Of a stretch of DNA of 10,498 bases, positions 1 through 5,326 are shown piece after piece; positions within the stretch are counted from its first letter, which is position 1; each line of letters starts with the position of its first letter. The notes under the pieces are model-generated. The model did not search any database, had not been told where the DNA came from, and saw only the letters and a list, made by a program, of their open reading frames with translations. The position numbers and the translations under genes are program-made. The stretch lies in the NCBI GenBank assembly GCA_009885445.1, contig VFKQ01000225.1, positions 1 through 10,498 on the forward strand, written 5' to 3'. This DNA comes from Anaerolineaceae bacterium. Lineage in GTDB: Bacteria; Chloroflexota; Anaerolineae; Anaerolineales; Villigracilaceae.

Positions 1-2
1 AA

Positions 3-134
3 TTCTCTACCGTACATCCGTCATTGCGAGGGCGTACTCGCCCGAAGCAATCCCCCCGTCAATCAGGGGATTGCTTCGTCGGGAAATACCCTCCTCGCAA
101 TGACGGGATTCTCTCTTGTTTGTACGGTAGAGAA
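3..134. repeat. Nested-palindrome dispersed repeat (MITE-like) with 14-bp terminal inverted repeats
   Basis: Three nested perfect inverted-repeat pairs are visible: TTCTCTACCGTACA at 3-16 with its complement at 121-134, CCGTCATTGCGAGG at 18-31 with its complement at 93-106, and CGAAGCAATCCCC at 43-55 with its complement at 66-78. The whole block can fold into one long interrupted hairpin. It has no coding capacity. The core words (GTCATTGCGAGG, GAAGCAATCCCC) resemble dispersed palindromic repeats I know from several bacterial genomes, Chloroflexota among them. The sharp terminal inverted repeats suggest a non-autonomous mobile element. The left flank is only 2 bases, so a target-site duplication cannot be judged. 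Confidence 0.8.
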
Positions 135-196
135 GATATTAAAAGATAAAATTGAGTAGGTGCAACAATTCTGATCGTAGAAATAAAGGAGAACCA

Positions 197-964
197 ATGA
201 AATCCCGCGCTTTGATTTATTCTCTTGTTTTTGTCCTAGCTCTTATGTCATGCAACGGGTCAACTAGTCCGACCATTAGCGCGACCCAAACCCCAAACAA
301 TGTAGTTGTGACCGATACGTTCTTACCCGCGACTCAAACACCGTCTCCATCCATCACACCGGCGGCCTCACTGACGCTGTTTGTTGGCGTCACATTCACG
401 CCGACTGTGCCGACCGTTACCCCAAAAGATGTTGCTGTTAGTTGCCGTTACGGCCCGGGTCAGGGCTGGCTGGCTCGTCGTCATAGTGGGCTTGCCGCTG
501 CGCGGACGGCGCAGATCCTCGGCAAGGATTCGAATGAGACCTGGTGGTACATTGTGGATCCGAACGATTCGACTATTCATTGCTGGGTGGATATGAGCCT
601 GACAATTGCCTCTGGCGACCTTTCCGGTGTATCGGTCGTGGAAACGCCTACGGCCTCCGTTACTCTGACGTTGATCGTGGAACCAAAGACGATTAGCGTG
701 GCAGGTTGCTCCGGGTCCATCCAACCTTTGAAGATTACAGGCACCATCACCGTGAACGGACCTGTCACGGTGGAATGGCACTTCGCCACCCAGCAGGGCG
801 GTGACATGCCTAATAAGACCGCCGAGTTTGATGCCTACGGCGAGAAGAGTTTCTCTGCCGAATACACGCCCCCACTTTCCGCAGGGCCATACTGGATTCG
901 GCTGATCGTGACTAAGCCAATCGATATCCAGGCCCAGGTGCCGTACACCATTGTTTGCCCGTAA
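197..964 (+). CDS. Lipoprotein with bacterial SH3-like domain and C-terminal beta domain (function unknown)
   Basis: A 255-residue secreted lipoprotein. I chose ATG at 197 because AGGAG lies at 187-191 with a 5-nt spacer; the in-frame TTG at 152 would only add a non-hydrophobic leader. MKSR and a hydrophobic stretch lead to the lipobox L16-M-S-C19. Residues about 26-75 are a Thr/Pro/Ser-rich linker. Residues about 78-135 (SCRYGPGQGW, then ILG, NETWWYIV, CWVDMSL) have the pattern of a bacterial SH3-like domain: a CRYGPG opening, a WW strand and a CWV closing strand, with Cys83 and Cys129 possibly paired. Residues about 160-255 look like an all-beta, Ig-like domain with two more cysteines. Similar lipoproteins are, to my knowledge, common in Anaerolineae, and their binding target is unknown. 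A surface-anchored role in cell-wall or ligand binding is an inference. Confidence 0.82.
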   Translation: MKSRALIYSLVFVLALMSCNGSTSPTISATQTPNNVVVTDTFLPATQTPSPSITPAASLTLFVGVTFTPTVPTVTPKDVAVSCRYGPGQGWLARRHSGLAAARTAQILGKDSNETWWYIVDPNDSTIHCWVDMSLTIASGDLSGVSVVETPTASVTLTLIVEPKTISVAGCSGSIQPLKITGTITVNGPVTVEWHFATQQGGDMPNKTAEFDAYGEKSFSAEYTPPLSAGPYWIRLIVTKPIDIQAQVPYTIVCP

Positions 965-1011
965 ATGATTGGCACGTTTCGAGGGCGATGATTTTCCCTT
1001 CAGCTGATACA

Positions 1012-1150
1012 AATCAAGAAGGCGTAACGTCCCCGCGTTACGCCTTTCCTGTTCTCTACTCACTACTCCCTGTTCTCTAGAGTCTTTCCAACTCCTCCAC
1101 CTGTTCCTTGATGACATCGAACCCGCCCTGCCAGAACTTGGCCGAGCGGA
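1012..1150. repeat. Repeat copy A: terminator hairpin plus displaced pepF 3' end
   Basis: First of three direct copies of the DNA covering the pepF terminator and C-terminal codons. It begins with AATCAA, carries the hairpin at 1019-1046, then a spacer in which CACTACTCCCTGTTCTCT nearly matches copy C, then a - strand stretch from stop TAG (1079-1077) back to 1150. That stretch encodes RSAKFWQGGF followed by DVIKEQVEELERL, identical to the end of PepF. Over the 71 nt before the stop it differs from copy C (intact pepF) at 5 sites, all synonymous. Homology stops abruptly after GAGCGGA at 1150, where TA cassette 1 begins. It has no start codon and is a gene-end remnant, not an expressed gene. 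Confidence 0.93.
1019..1046. terminator. Hairpin terminator in repeat A (bidirectional)
   Basis: AAGGCGTAACG at 1019-1029 pairs with CGTTACGCCTT at 1036-1046, an 11-bp perfect stem with a 6-nt loop (a T-G wobble can shorten the loop to CCCC). On the + strand it is followed by TTTCCTG; on the - strand by CTTGATTTG. It lies 54 bases after the lipoprotein stop codon and probably ends that transcript, although it originated as a copy of the pepF terminator. The U-tracts are short in both directions. Confidence 0.7.
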
Positions 1151-1158
1151 AAAGGTGC

Positions 1159-1191
1159 TACAATTGCAGTGCATTAGCAGTGCAAAAGGAG
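1159..1191 (+). promoter_or_regulatory. Promoter, operator-like repeats and RBS of the DinJ/YafQ module
   Basis: A TACAAT -10-like hexamer lies at 1159-1164. Two identical GCAGTGC words at 1166-1172 and 1177-1183 are spaced 11 bp apart, about one helical turn, as expected for side-by-side ribbon-helix-helix dimers. AAAAGGAG at 1184-1191 gives a 4-nt spacer to the ATG at 1196. Any -35 element would fall inside repeat A (for example ACTTGG at 1136-1141, 17-bp spacer). DinJ-type antitoxins autorepress at such sites; that this one is the operator is an inference from position and spacing. Confidence 0.55.
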
Positions 1192-1195
1192 TAAT

Positions 1196-1456
1196 ATGTC
1201 CAAGATTGCCAGCCTCACCATTCGTTTGGATCCGCAATTGAAAAGCGAAACAGAACGCGTTCTCAAGGATTTGGGGTTGACCCCCTCGCAGGCGGTCACT
1301 TTACTGTATCGCCAGATCGCCTTGCGCCGCGCCCTGCCTTTCGAAGTGAGCCTGCCGAACGCTGAGACTCGGGAAGCAATCGAGGATATCGTCAACCGCC
1401 GCGACCTGAAAACCTTTGACTCGGCCGACGAGGCGCTTAAGTCACTGGGGGTGTAA
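1196..1456 (+). CDS. dinJ: DinJ/RelB-family antitoxin
   Basis: An 86-residue antitoxin of a type II TA module. Residues 6-50 (LTIRLDPQLKSETERVLKDLG, then LTPSQAVTLLYRQIAL) have the N-terminal beta strand followed by two helices of a ribbon-helix-helix DNA-binding fold. RRALPFEVSLPN is the signature seen in DinJ (KALPFD...PN). The charged C-terminus to residue 86 would wrap and inhibit the toxin. The length equals that of E. coli DinJ. The start is fixed by the strong AAAAGGAG upstream. Its stop TAA overlaps the toxin ATG by one base (TAATG), so the two are translationally coupled. The gene begins 46 bp after repeat A. In the family, DinJ with YafQ represses its own promoter, and the twin GCAGTGC words upstream fit that. 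Confidence 0.9.
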   Translation: MSKIASLTIRLDPQLKSETERVLKDLGLTPSQAVTLLYRQIALRRALPFEVSLPNAETREAIEDIVNRRDLKTFDSADEALKSLGV

Positions 1457-1725
1457 TGCGTAAAGTTTCCTATGCCAAACGCTTCGAAAAGGATGTGAAG
1501 CGCTTGCAAAAGCGCGGGTATGCGATGAGCAAGTTGGGCAATCTTGTAAGGCGTTTGGCTGCGGGCGAAACATTGGAAGATCGTTACCGCGATCATTTCC
1601 TGCGCGGCAACTACGAAGGTTTTCGCGAATGTCACATCGCCCCCGATTGCCTGTTGATCTACACTTTTACAGATGTTGAACTTATTTTAGCCCGAACCGG
1701 TACACATTCGGAATTATTTGAATAG
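1456..1725 (+). CDS. yafQ: YafQ-type (RelE superfamily) mRNA interferase toxin
   Basis: An 89-residue ribosome-dependent endoribonuclease toxin that would cleave mRNA during translation when free of its antitoxin. It aligns by eye with E. coli YafQ: a lysine-rich N-terminal helix (KRFEKDVKRLQKRGYAMSKL), then RDHFLRGNYEGFRECHIAPD, LLIY and RTGTHSELF. The YafQ catalytic set is present: His47, His60, Asp64, His84 and Phe88 match YafQ H50, H63, D67, H87 and F91. The Trp after the Asp is replaced by Cys65. The toxin should therefore be active. It is fully intact and ends 21 bp before repeat B, whose hairpin would terminate the transcript. No other gene lies in this cassette. Confidence 0.9.
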   Translation: MRKVSYAKRFEKDVKRLQKRGYAMSKLGNLVRRLAAGETLEDRYRDHFLRGNYEGFRECHIAPDCLLIYTFTDVELILARTGTHSELFE

Positions 1726-1746
1726 CATCCACGCAAATTGCAAGTG

Positions 1747-1886
1747 AATCAAAGAAGGCGTAACGCCCCCGCGTTACGCCTTCTTTCATCTTTCTTTCTA
1801 CAGCCTCTCCAACTCCTCCACCTGTTCCTTGATCACATCGAACCCGCCCTGCCAGAATTTTGCCGAGCGGATGTCTATGCCCGCGT
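1747..1886. repeat. Repeat copy B: terminator hairpin plus displaced pepF 3' end
   Basis: Second copy of the pepF-tail block. It starts with AATCAA, has the longest hairpin of the three (1751-1786), then on the - strand a TAG stop (1800-1798) and codons for AGIDIRSAKF, WQGGFDVIKE and QVEELERL, 28 residues identical to the PepF C-terminus. Over the 71 nt shared by all three copies it differs from copy C at 4 sites, and at two more in the extension; all are synonymous. Homology ends at T1886. The copy separates TA cassette 1 from TA cassette 2, and its right edge supplies the last codons and stop of the antitoxin at 1875-2153. Confidence 0.93.
1751..1786. terminator. Strong hairpin terminator in repeat B (bidirectional)
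   Basis: AAAGAAGGCGTAACGC at 1751-1766 pairs perfectly with GCGTTACGCCTTCTTT at 1771-1786: a 16-bp stem with a CCCC loop. The + strand continues TCATCTTTCTTT, so it should terminate the dinJ-yafQ transcript, whose last codon ends 25 bp upstream. On the - strand it could stop transcription coming from the second TA module. Confidence 0.82.
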
Positions 1887-2153
1887 TGATAACTCCTGTT
1901 TGGCGTCCACGAAGGCGGCTTCTTCCAACTCGATGCGCTCCTGAATAACGCGTGTCAGCCATGCCTCCATGCTCGGTTTTCTGTGGAGTTTGGCGAGGAA
2001 GGCGGCGCGGGCGGCAAGTTCCGGAGGGATCGAAAGTGAGGCAGGTTTGCCCTTACTTACACGCACAGGTTTTTTCCAAGCCGAGTCTGTGTTGGCCTGC
2101 TGTTCGACCAGCTCGTCTATTTCAAGTTCTGTCATTTTCGGTTTTGTTGTCAT
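1875..2153 (-). CDS. Ribbon-helix-helix type antitoxin partner of the BrnT-like toxin
   Basis: A 92-residue antitoxin. I prefer the ATG at 2153: it overlaps the toxin stop as ATGA, and AGGA lies 8 nt upstream; the ATG at 2162 sits directly against that AGG. The acidic N-terminus (MTELEIDELVEQQ) is probably the toxin-binding part. VRVSKGKPASLSIPPELAAR, then AAFLAKLHRKPSMEAWLTRVIQERIELEE, reads as a beta strand and two helices of a CopG/RHH DNA-binding domain. This fits antitoxins encoded after BrnT toxins, but the exact family is uncertain. Oddly, the last three codons (TRA) and the stop lie inside repeat B, so the original C-terminus may have been replaced when the cassette joined the pepF tail. 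Confidence 0.8.
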   Translation of the reverse strand: MTTKPKMTELEIDELVEQQANTDSAWKKPVRVSKGKPASLSIPPELAARAAFLAKLHRKPSMEAWLTRVIQERIELEEAAFVDAKQELSTRA

Positions 2154-2401
2154 ATGGGCCATCCTGTAATAATTCGAACGACATTCCCTGACTTAAGTTG
2201 AAAGATAATCTTCAACTGCCGCCCGCCGACGGTCTTACCAATCAGTTGATAGCGGTCAGCGTAGGTTTTGTTCCTACGAACTTCAAAGTCAGAGAAGAAA
2301 CATTCAACCGCCTCCTCAAAGGCAACACGATGAGCAAATAATTTATCGCTCTCGAAGTCGTATTCAAAGTCTGCTGGTGTAAAGCGATGCCAGTTGGGCA
2401 C
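2150..2401 (-). CDS. brnT: BrnT-like toxin (RelE-like ribonuclease fold)
   Basis: An 83-residue toxin encoded upstream of its antitoxin, the order usual for BrnT/BrnA. FEYDFESDKLFAHRVAFEEA, VECFF, RYQLIGKTVGGRQLKIIF and VVRIITGW follow the BrnT pattern (FEWD..K...H.VSFEEA.EVF, RY..IG.T..GR.L.VVF, RIIxA). In the family, BrnT is an RNase that arrests translation and is neutralised by BrnA. The start is uncertain. TTG at 2419 is in frame, but a perfect TATAAT (2425-2420, - strand) would place the transcript start near 2413, after that TTG. GTG at 2401, with AGGA at 2413-2410 and an 8-nt spacer, is therefore chosen. The C-terminus is short compared with typical BrnT. It is intact, with no frameshift. 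Confidence 0.75.
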   Translation of the reverse strand: MPNWHRFTPADFEYDFESDKLFAHRVAFEEAVECFFSDFEVRRNKTYADRYQLIGKTVGGRQLKIIFQLKSGNVVRIITGWPI

Positions 2402-2419
2402 AATTTTTATCCTGTGCAA

Positions 2420-2425
2420 ATTATA
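2420..2425 (-). promoter_or_regulatory. -10 element of the BrnT-like TA module
   Basis: The - strand reads TATAAT, a perfect -10, 19 bases upstream of the GTG start. No good -35 is visible at 16-18 bp; that position falls in the hairpin of repeat C (GCCTTT at 2448-2443). As with the other TA module, the promoter abuts the pepF-tail repeat. Confidence 0.5.
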
Positions 2426-2436
2426 ACCGAAGCCAA

Positions 2437-2591
2437 AATCAAAAAGGCGTGACGCTCCTGCATCACGCCTTTCCTATTCACTACTCTCTGTTCTCTTCCA
2501 CCTTACAACCTCTCCAACTCCTCCACCTGTTCCTTGATGACATCGAACCCGCCCTGCCAGAACTTCGCCGAGCGGATGTCGATTCCCGCGT
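2437..2591. repeat. Repeat copy C: the in-place pepF terminator and 3' end
   Basis: The reference copy of the block. It runs from AATCAA through the hairpin at 2443-2472, a 30-base spacer, the TAA stop (2505-2503, - strand) and the last 28 codons of intact pepF. Copies A and B share the AATCAA edge, the hairpin and the coding tail. Copy A also shares most of the spacer; the spacer of copy B is different. Upstream of 2591 pepF continues normally while copies A and B end. Confidence 0.93.
2443..2472 (-). terminator. Intrinsic terminator of pepF (in repeat C)
   Basis: AAAGGCGTGA at 2443-2452 pairs with TCACGCCTTT at 2463-2472. After one C-A mismatch the stem extends by GC/GC to a TCCT loop. In the pepF direction the hairpin runs into TTTTTGATTTT, a good U-tract, 31 bp past the stop codon. 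Compared with copies A and B, one stem pair is changed on both sides (A-T to G-C). Confidence 0.8.
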
Positions 2592-4263
2592 CGGCGAGGA
2601 TTTTGGCCGGGGCTTCGGATCCGCCGGCGGCGAGAATCTTGCGATATTTCGGCTTGAACGATTCGCCTTCGGCCATGAATTGTTTATAGAGTGAGAGCAC
2701 CAGCAGTTTGCCGAAGGAGTAGGCGTAGACGTAAAACGGTGTGTGATAGAAGTGCGGGATGGCGACCCATTCCCATTTGAATTCGTCGGCGAGTTCGAGC
2801 GAGTCACCGAACTGCTCTTTTAGATTTTCCATATAAGCGGCGGAGATTTCGTCCACGCTCGCGTTCTTCAGGACCATGTCGTGGGCAGTGCGCTCGAACA
2901 TGGCGAACCAGGCCTGGCGTCCGATGGTGGCGTACGAGTCGTCCACCTGGCGGAAGAGGATGTCGCGGCGCACGGCCTTGTTCTTCTCCTCGGCCAACAT
3001 GCGCTCGATGAGCATCATCTCGCCGAAGGTGGAGGCGGTCTCTGCCAGCGGCAGGGATGAGTGAAAAGTAAACGCCGTGTGATGCGCAGCCAACATGGCG
3101 TGGATGGCGTGTCCCAGCTCGTGGGCCAGCGTAGCCACTTCGCGCGCGTTGCCCTGATAGTTGACTAACACGTACGGCGTCATCTCGGGGGTAATCGACG
3201 CGCAGAATGCGCCTCCGCGTTTACCCTTGCGCACTTCGCTGTCCAAGTGATTCTCGTCAAAGACACGCTTGGCCAGCGTGCCGAATTCGGGAGTGAAGGC
3301 ACTGAACGATTCGAGCACCATTTGAGATGCTTTGTCGAAGGTATATTTTTTGTTTGCCGCGGCCAGTGGGGCATACACGTCATAGCGGCGTAACTTCTTT
3401 ACGCCCATTTGTTTGGCCTTCAATTTAAAGAAACGCTGAAAGACGATTGCGTTTTTCTTTGCTGTGCTGAGCAGGGCATCCACGGCTTCGTCGGGGATGT
3501 CGTTCATCAGGTTGCGCATTGCGTTGGGATTCTTAAACTTGCGCAGGGTCACGCCTTCGTTGAACCAGTCACGCACGCGGGTTTGATACATCTGTCCCAG
3601 AATCGGGCCGTCATTGGCATACACGCGGAACTGTTCCTGATAAGCTTTGGCGCGCATCTTCGCGTCGGTGCTGTAGACCTGTCCCATTAATTCGCCGCGC
3701 GTCATTTCTTTAACTTTGCCGTCCACTTTTAATTTGAATACGTAGCGGTTGGTGATGGCGTCGTACAAATTGATCAGCGCGTTGCCGCCGGTGACATCTT
3801 TGATGTTGATGATTTTTTCTTCGGCTTCCGTCAGCGTGTGCGGTTTGAAGTGACGCATCTCTTCAAGATGATAGCGATAATCGCCAGTGCCTTCCATCAG
3901 GCGTTGAGCTTCCGCGTCGGTTAGGCTCTTCCACCACAGGTTGAAGAACAGGGTGCGGTTTCCCATGTCTGCCATAAATTGTTGCACACGGTTTTGCAAC
4001 GTCTGCGCGGCCTGGTCCTGCGTGTCGGCGGCAAAGGCGAGCCCCGCGAACGCGTCCAGTTTGATGTTAATGCGCGTCATTTGCTCGGATGTTTTCACCA
4101 CGTGCATGAATTCGTCTGTGGGCATGTCGGCGCGCAATTTGCCGCGCACGCCTTCGAATGCGCCGACCTGCTCCTCGATCTGGTCGAAGGCAGTCTCCAG
4201 CTCGGGGCTGTTCATGCCGGGGAAGAGATCAGCGAGTGACCAGCGCGAAAGTTTATAAGCCAT
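2503..4263 (-). CDS. pepF: Oligoendopeptidase F, M3 family zinc metallopeptidase
   Basis: A 586-residue cytoplasmic peptidase that trims short peptides. The start at 4263 (MAYKLSRWSL) has GAGGAG with a 6-nt spacer. A GTG at 4299 is in frame but lies inside a palindrome, and the ATG at 4269 abuts the RBS. The N-terminal half (about 20-190) is the helical oligoendopeptidase N-domain. The M3 catalytic core contains LAHELGHAIH with zinc ligands His381 and His385 and catalytic Glu382. LAETASTFGE supplies the third ligand, Glu408. HFYHTPFYVYAYSFG near residues 504-518 is the conserved substrate-binding His/Tyr stretch. Length is normal for PepF (about 560-610). It follows the lipoprotein gene by 84 bp. 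Its last 28 codons and terminator have two extra copies downstream, which is the most unusual feature of this window. Confidence 0.95.
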   Translation of the reverse strand: MAYKLSRWSLADLFPGMNSPELETAFDQIEEQVGAFEGVRGKLRADMPTDEFMHVVKTSEQMTRINIKLDAFAGLAFAADTQDQAAQTLQNRVQQFMADMGNRTLFFNLWWKSLTDAEAQRLMEGTGDYRYHLEEMRHFKPHTLTEAEEKIINIKDVTGGNALINLYDAITNRYVFKLKVDGKVKEMTRGELMGQVYSTDAKMRAKAYQEQFRVYANDGPILGQMYQTRVRDWFNEGVTLRKFKNPNAMRNLMNDIPDEAVDALLSTAKKNAIVFQRFFKLKAKQMGVKKLRRYDVYAPLAAANKKYTFDKASQMVLESFSAFTPEFGTLAKRVFDENHLDSEVRKGKRGGAFCASITPEMTPYVLVNYQGNAREVATLAHELGHAIHAMLAAHHTAFTFHSSLPLAETASTFGEMMLIERMLAEEKNKAVRRDILFRQVDDSYATIGRQAWFAMFERTAHDMVLKNASVDEISAAYMENLKEQFGDSLELADEFKWEWVAIPHFYHTPFYVYAYSFGKLLVLSLYKQFMAEGESFKPKYRKILAAGGSEAPAKILADAGIDIRSAKFWQGGFDVIKEQVEELERL

Positions 4264-4287
4264 TTTCATCTCCTCGTTTTTTTTGCA

Positions 4288-4320
4288 TTGTAGGGACACG
4301 GCATCGCCGTGTCCCTACAA
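4288..4320. repeat. Perfect 15-bp-arm palindrome between lipoprotein gene and pepF
   Basis: TTGTAGGGACACGGC at 4288-4302 is perfectly complementary to 4306-4320, with a 3-base loop. The word GTAGGGACACGGC is one I associate with dispersed palindromic repeats in several bacterial genomes. It is not a good terminator for the upstream gene, because in that direction it is followed by a run of A, not T. It lies about 25 bases before the pepF start, so it would form a strong hairpin in the pepF leader upstream of the RBS. Confidence 0.85.
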
Positions 4321-4347
4321 GTTTTACTGTTCACTTGCAACTAGTAA

Positions 4348-5307
4348 TTATTGTATTGCTGCAAAATGCGCCCGCAACGTGTTGTAGATGTAATTCTCCC
4401 ACAACGGCACAATATCTTCTTCGTGATAGTCGTGGTCGGAGAAGGTCTGGAAGATGACGCGCCCCTGCATGCACACGGCGATTTGGCCCGCATCGCCCGG
4501 CGTGGAGCCGAGCCCGGCCAACATGACCGCGTCGCCTGTGCCCGTCAGGCGGATCTGGTCGCCGGACTGCCCGGACCAGAAACGGCTGAAATGAATCAGC
4601 GGCTGGAGTACGTTGGGCTCGTTGAGCACGGGGTTGGTTGGATCCCACCAGAAAATGGAATCGGCCAAATCTTGGTCCTTGCGGAATGCGATACCGCACT
4701 CGCCCATGATCTTGCTGATCGGGCCGTTGGCTTCGCTGTCCAGGTACCAAATTTCCGCGATCATGGCGGCCTGGTCGCGAATCAAGCGTGTGTTGATGAT
4801 GTCCCAGAATTCGCCTGAAATAATATCCTTGTCTTCGGCGCCGACAATGATCAGGTCGTAAATCTCACCGGAGTTTAGGTTGCCCATGAAACGGCCGCTA
4901 TATGAGCCGTGGTTTGTGTACGTCAGGCCCAGGTTGTCGAGGGCCTGCGAAATCCACATCCCAATGTTGCGTTCATCAGTGTTTTCGTAGACGAGAATGT
5001 TGGCATTCTTCATCAGTGTGTCAAGATCTGGAGCCGCAGGGGCGGGCACATCTGTTGCGGGCACTGGTGGCTCAGTGGCTGGCACGCCGGCGGGCGGCTC
5101 AGTGACGAGGGGTTGCGCTTGTCCGTCCAACGCGGACTGTGTCAATAGTCGCGCGCTTTCGGTAGCCTGTTTTTCAAGTGCCTGTTTCGTCGAGTCGGGA
5201 GCTGGAGTGCTGGTCGGGGAGGATAGCGAGATGGTACAGGCCAGGGTGATGACTATACTCGCCAATCCCATAAAAATCTTCACGAGACGATTTCTTTTAG
5301 ATGACAT
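4348..5307 (-). CDS. Lipoprotein of unknown function, possible amidotransferase-like fold
   Basis: A 319-residue probable lipoprotein. GTGGAG lies 5 nt before the ATG at 5307. A basic start (MSSKRNRLVK) and a hydrophobic segment lead to TLAC with Cys24; Thr at -3 is not ideal, so lipidation is likely but not certain. Residues about 30-90 are a Pro/Ala/Thr linker. The globular part begins NILVYENTDERNIGMWISQA and continues with YDLIIVGAEDKD, WDIINTRLIRDQAAMIAEIW, GDAVMLAGL, GRVIFQTFSDHDY and LWENYIYNTL. The alternation of beta strands and helices, and an ending resembling ThuA or class I amidotransferase-like proteins, suggest a flavodoxin-like alpha/beta fold, but no Cys-His-Glu triad was identified. 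No specific function can be given. It is co-directional with ychF and pepF. Confidence 0.8.
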   Translation of the reverse strand: MSSKRNRLVKIFMGLASIVITLACTISLSSPTSTPAPDSTKQALEKQATESARLLTQSALDGQAQPLVTEPPAGVPATEPPVPATDVPAPAAPDLDTLMKNANILVYENTDERNIGMWISQALDNLGLTYTNHGSYSGRFMGNLNSGEIYDLIIVGAEDKDIISGEFWDIINTRLIRDQAAMIAEIWYLDSEANGPISKIMGECGIAFRKDQDLADSIFWWDPTNPVLNEPNVLQPLIHFSRFWSGQSGDQIRLTGTGDAVMLAGLGSTPGDAGQIAVCMQGRVIFQTFSDHDYHEEDIVPLWENYIYNTLRAHFAAIQ

Positions 5308-5326
5308 ACATTCTCCACTTTCTTTA

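Noticed and set aside
368..1237. Long - strand open frame antisense to the lipoprotein gene
   Set aside because: It runs through the lipoprotein gene, the terminator hairpin and repeat A in a frame other than the PepF tail, and has no RBS or family resemblance. Its partial likeness to a frame at 2481-2807 only reflects the repeated pepF DNA.
1733..1739. GCAAATT near the right edge of both TA cassettes (1733-1739 and 2416-2422)
   Set aside because: Seven bases at different distances from the repeat are easily a chance match and cannot be called a recombination core.
1012..2591. Integron-like cassette array with attC sites
   Set aside because: The hairpins are ordinary terminators, no attC consensus ends are visible, the repeats include 70-90 bp of protein-coding DNA, and no IntI gene is present.
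4330..4340. An 11-bp word (TTGCAAGTGAA) shared between the DNA upstream of pepF and the right edge of cassette 1
   Set aside because: Matches of this length are expected by chance in a 10-kb self-comparison, and no longer alignment surrounds it.
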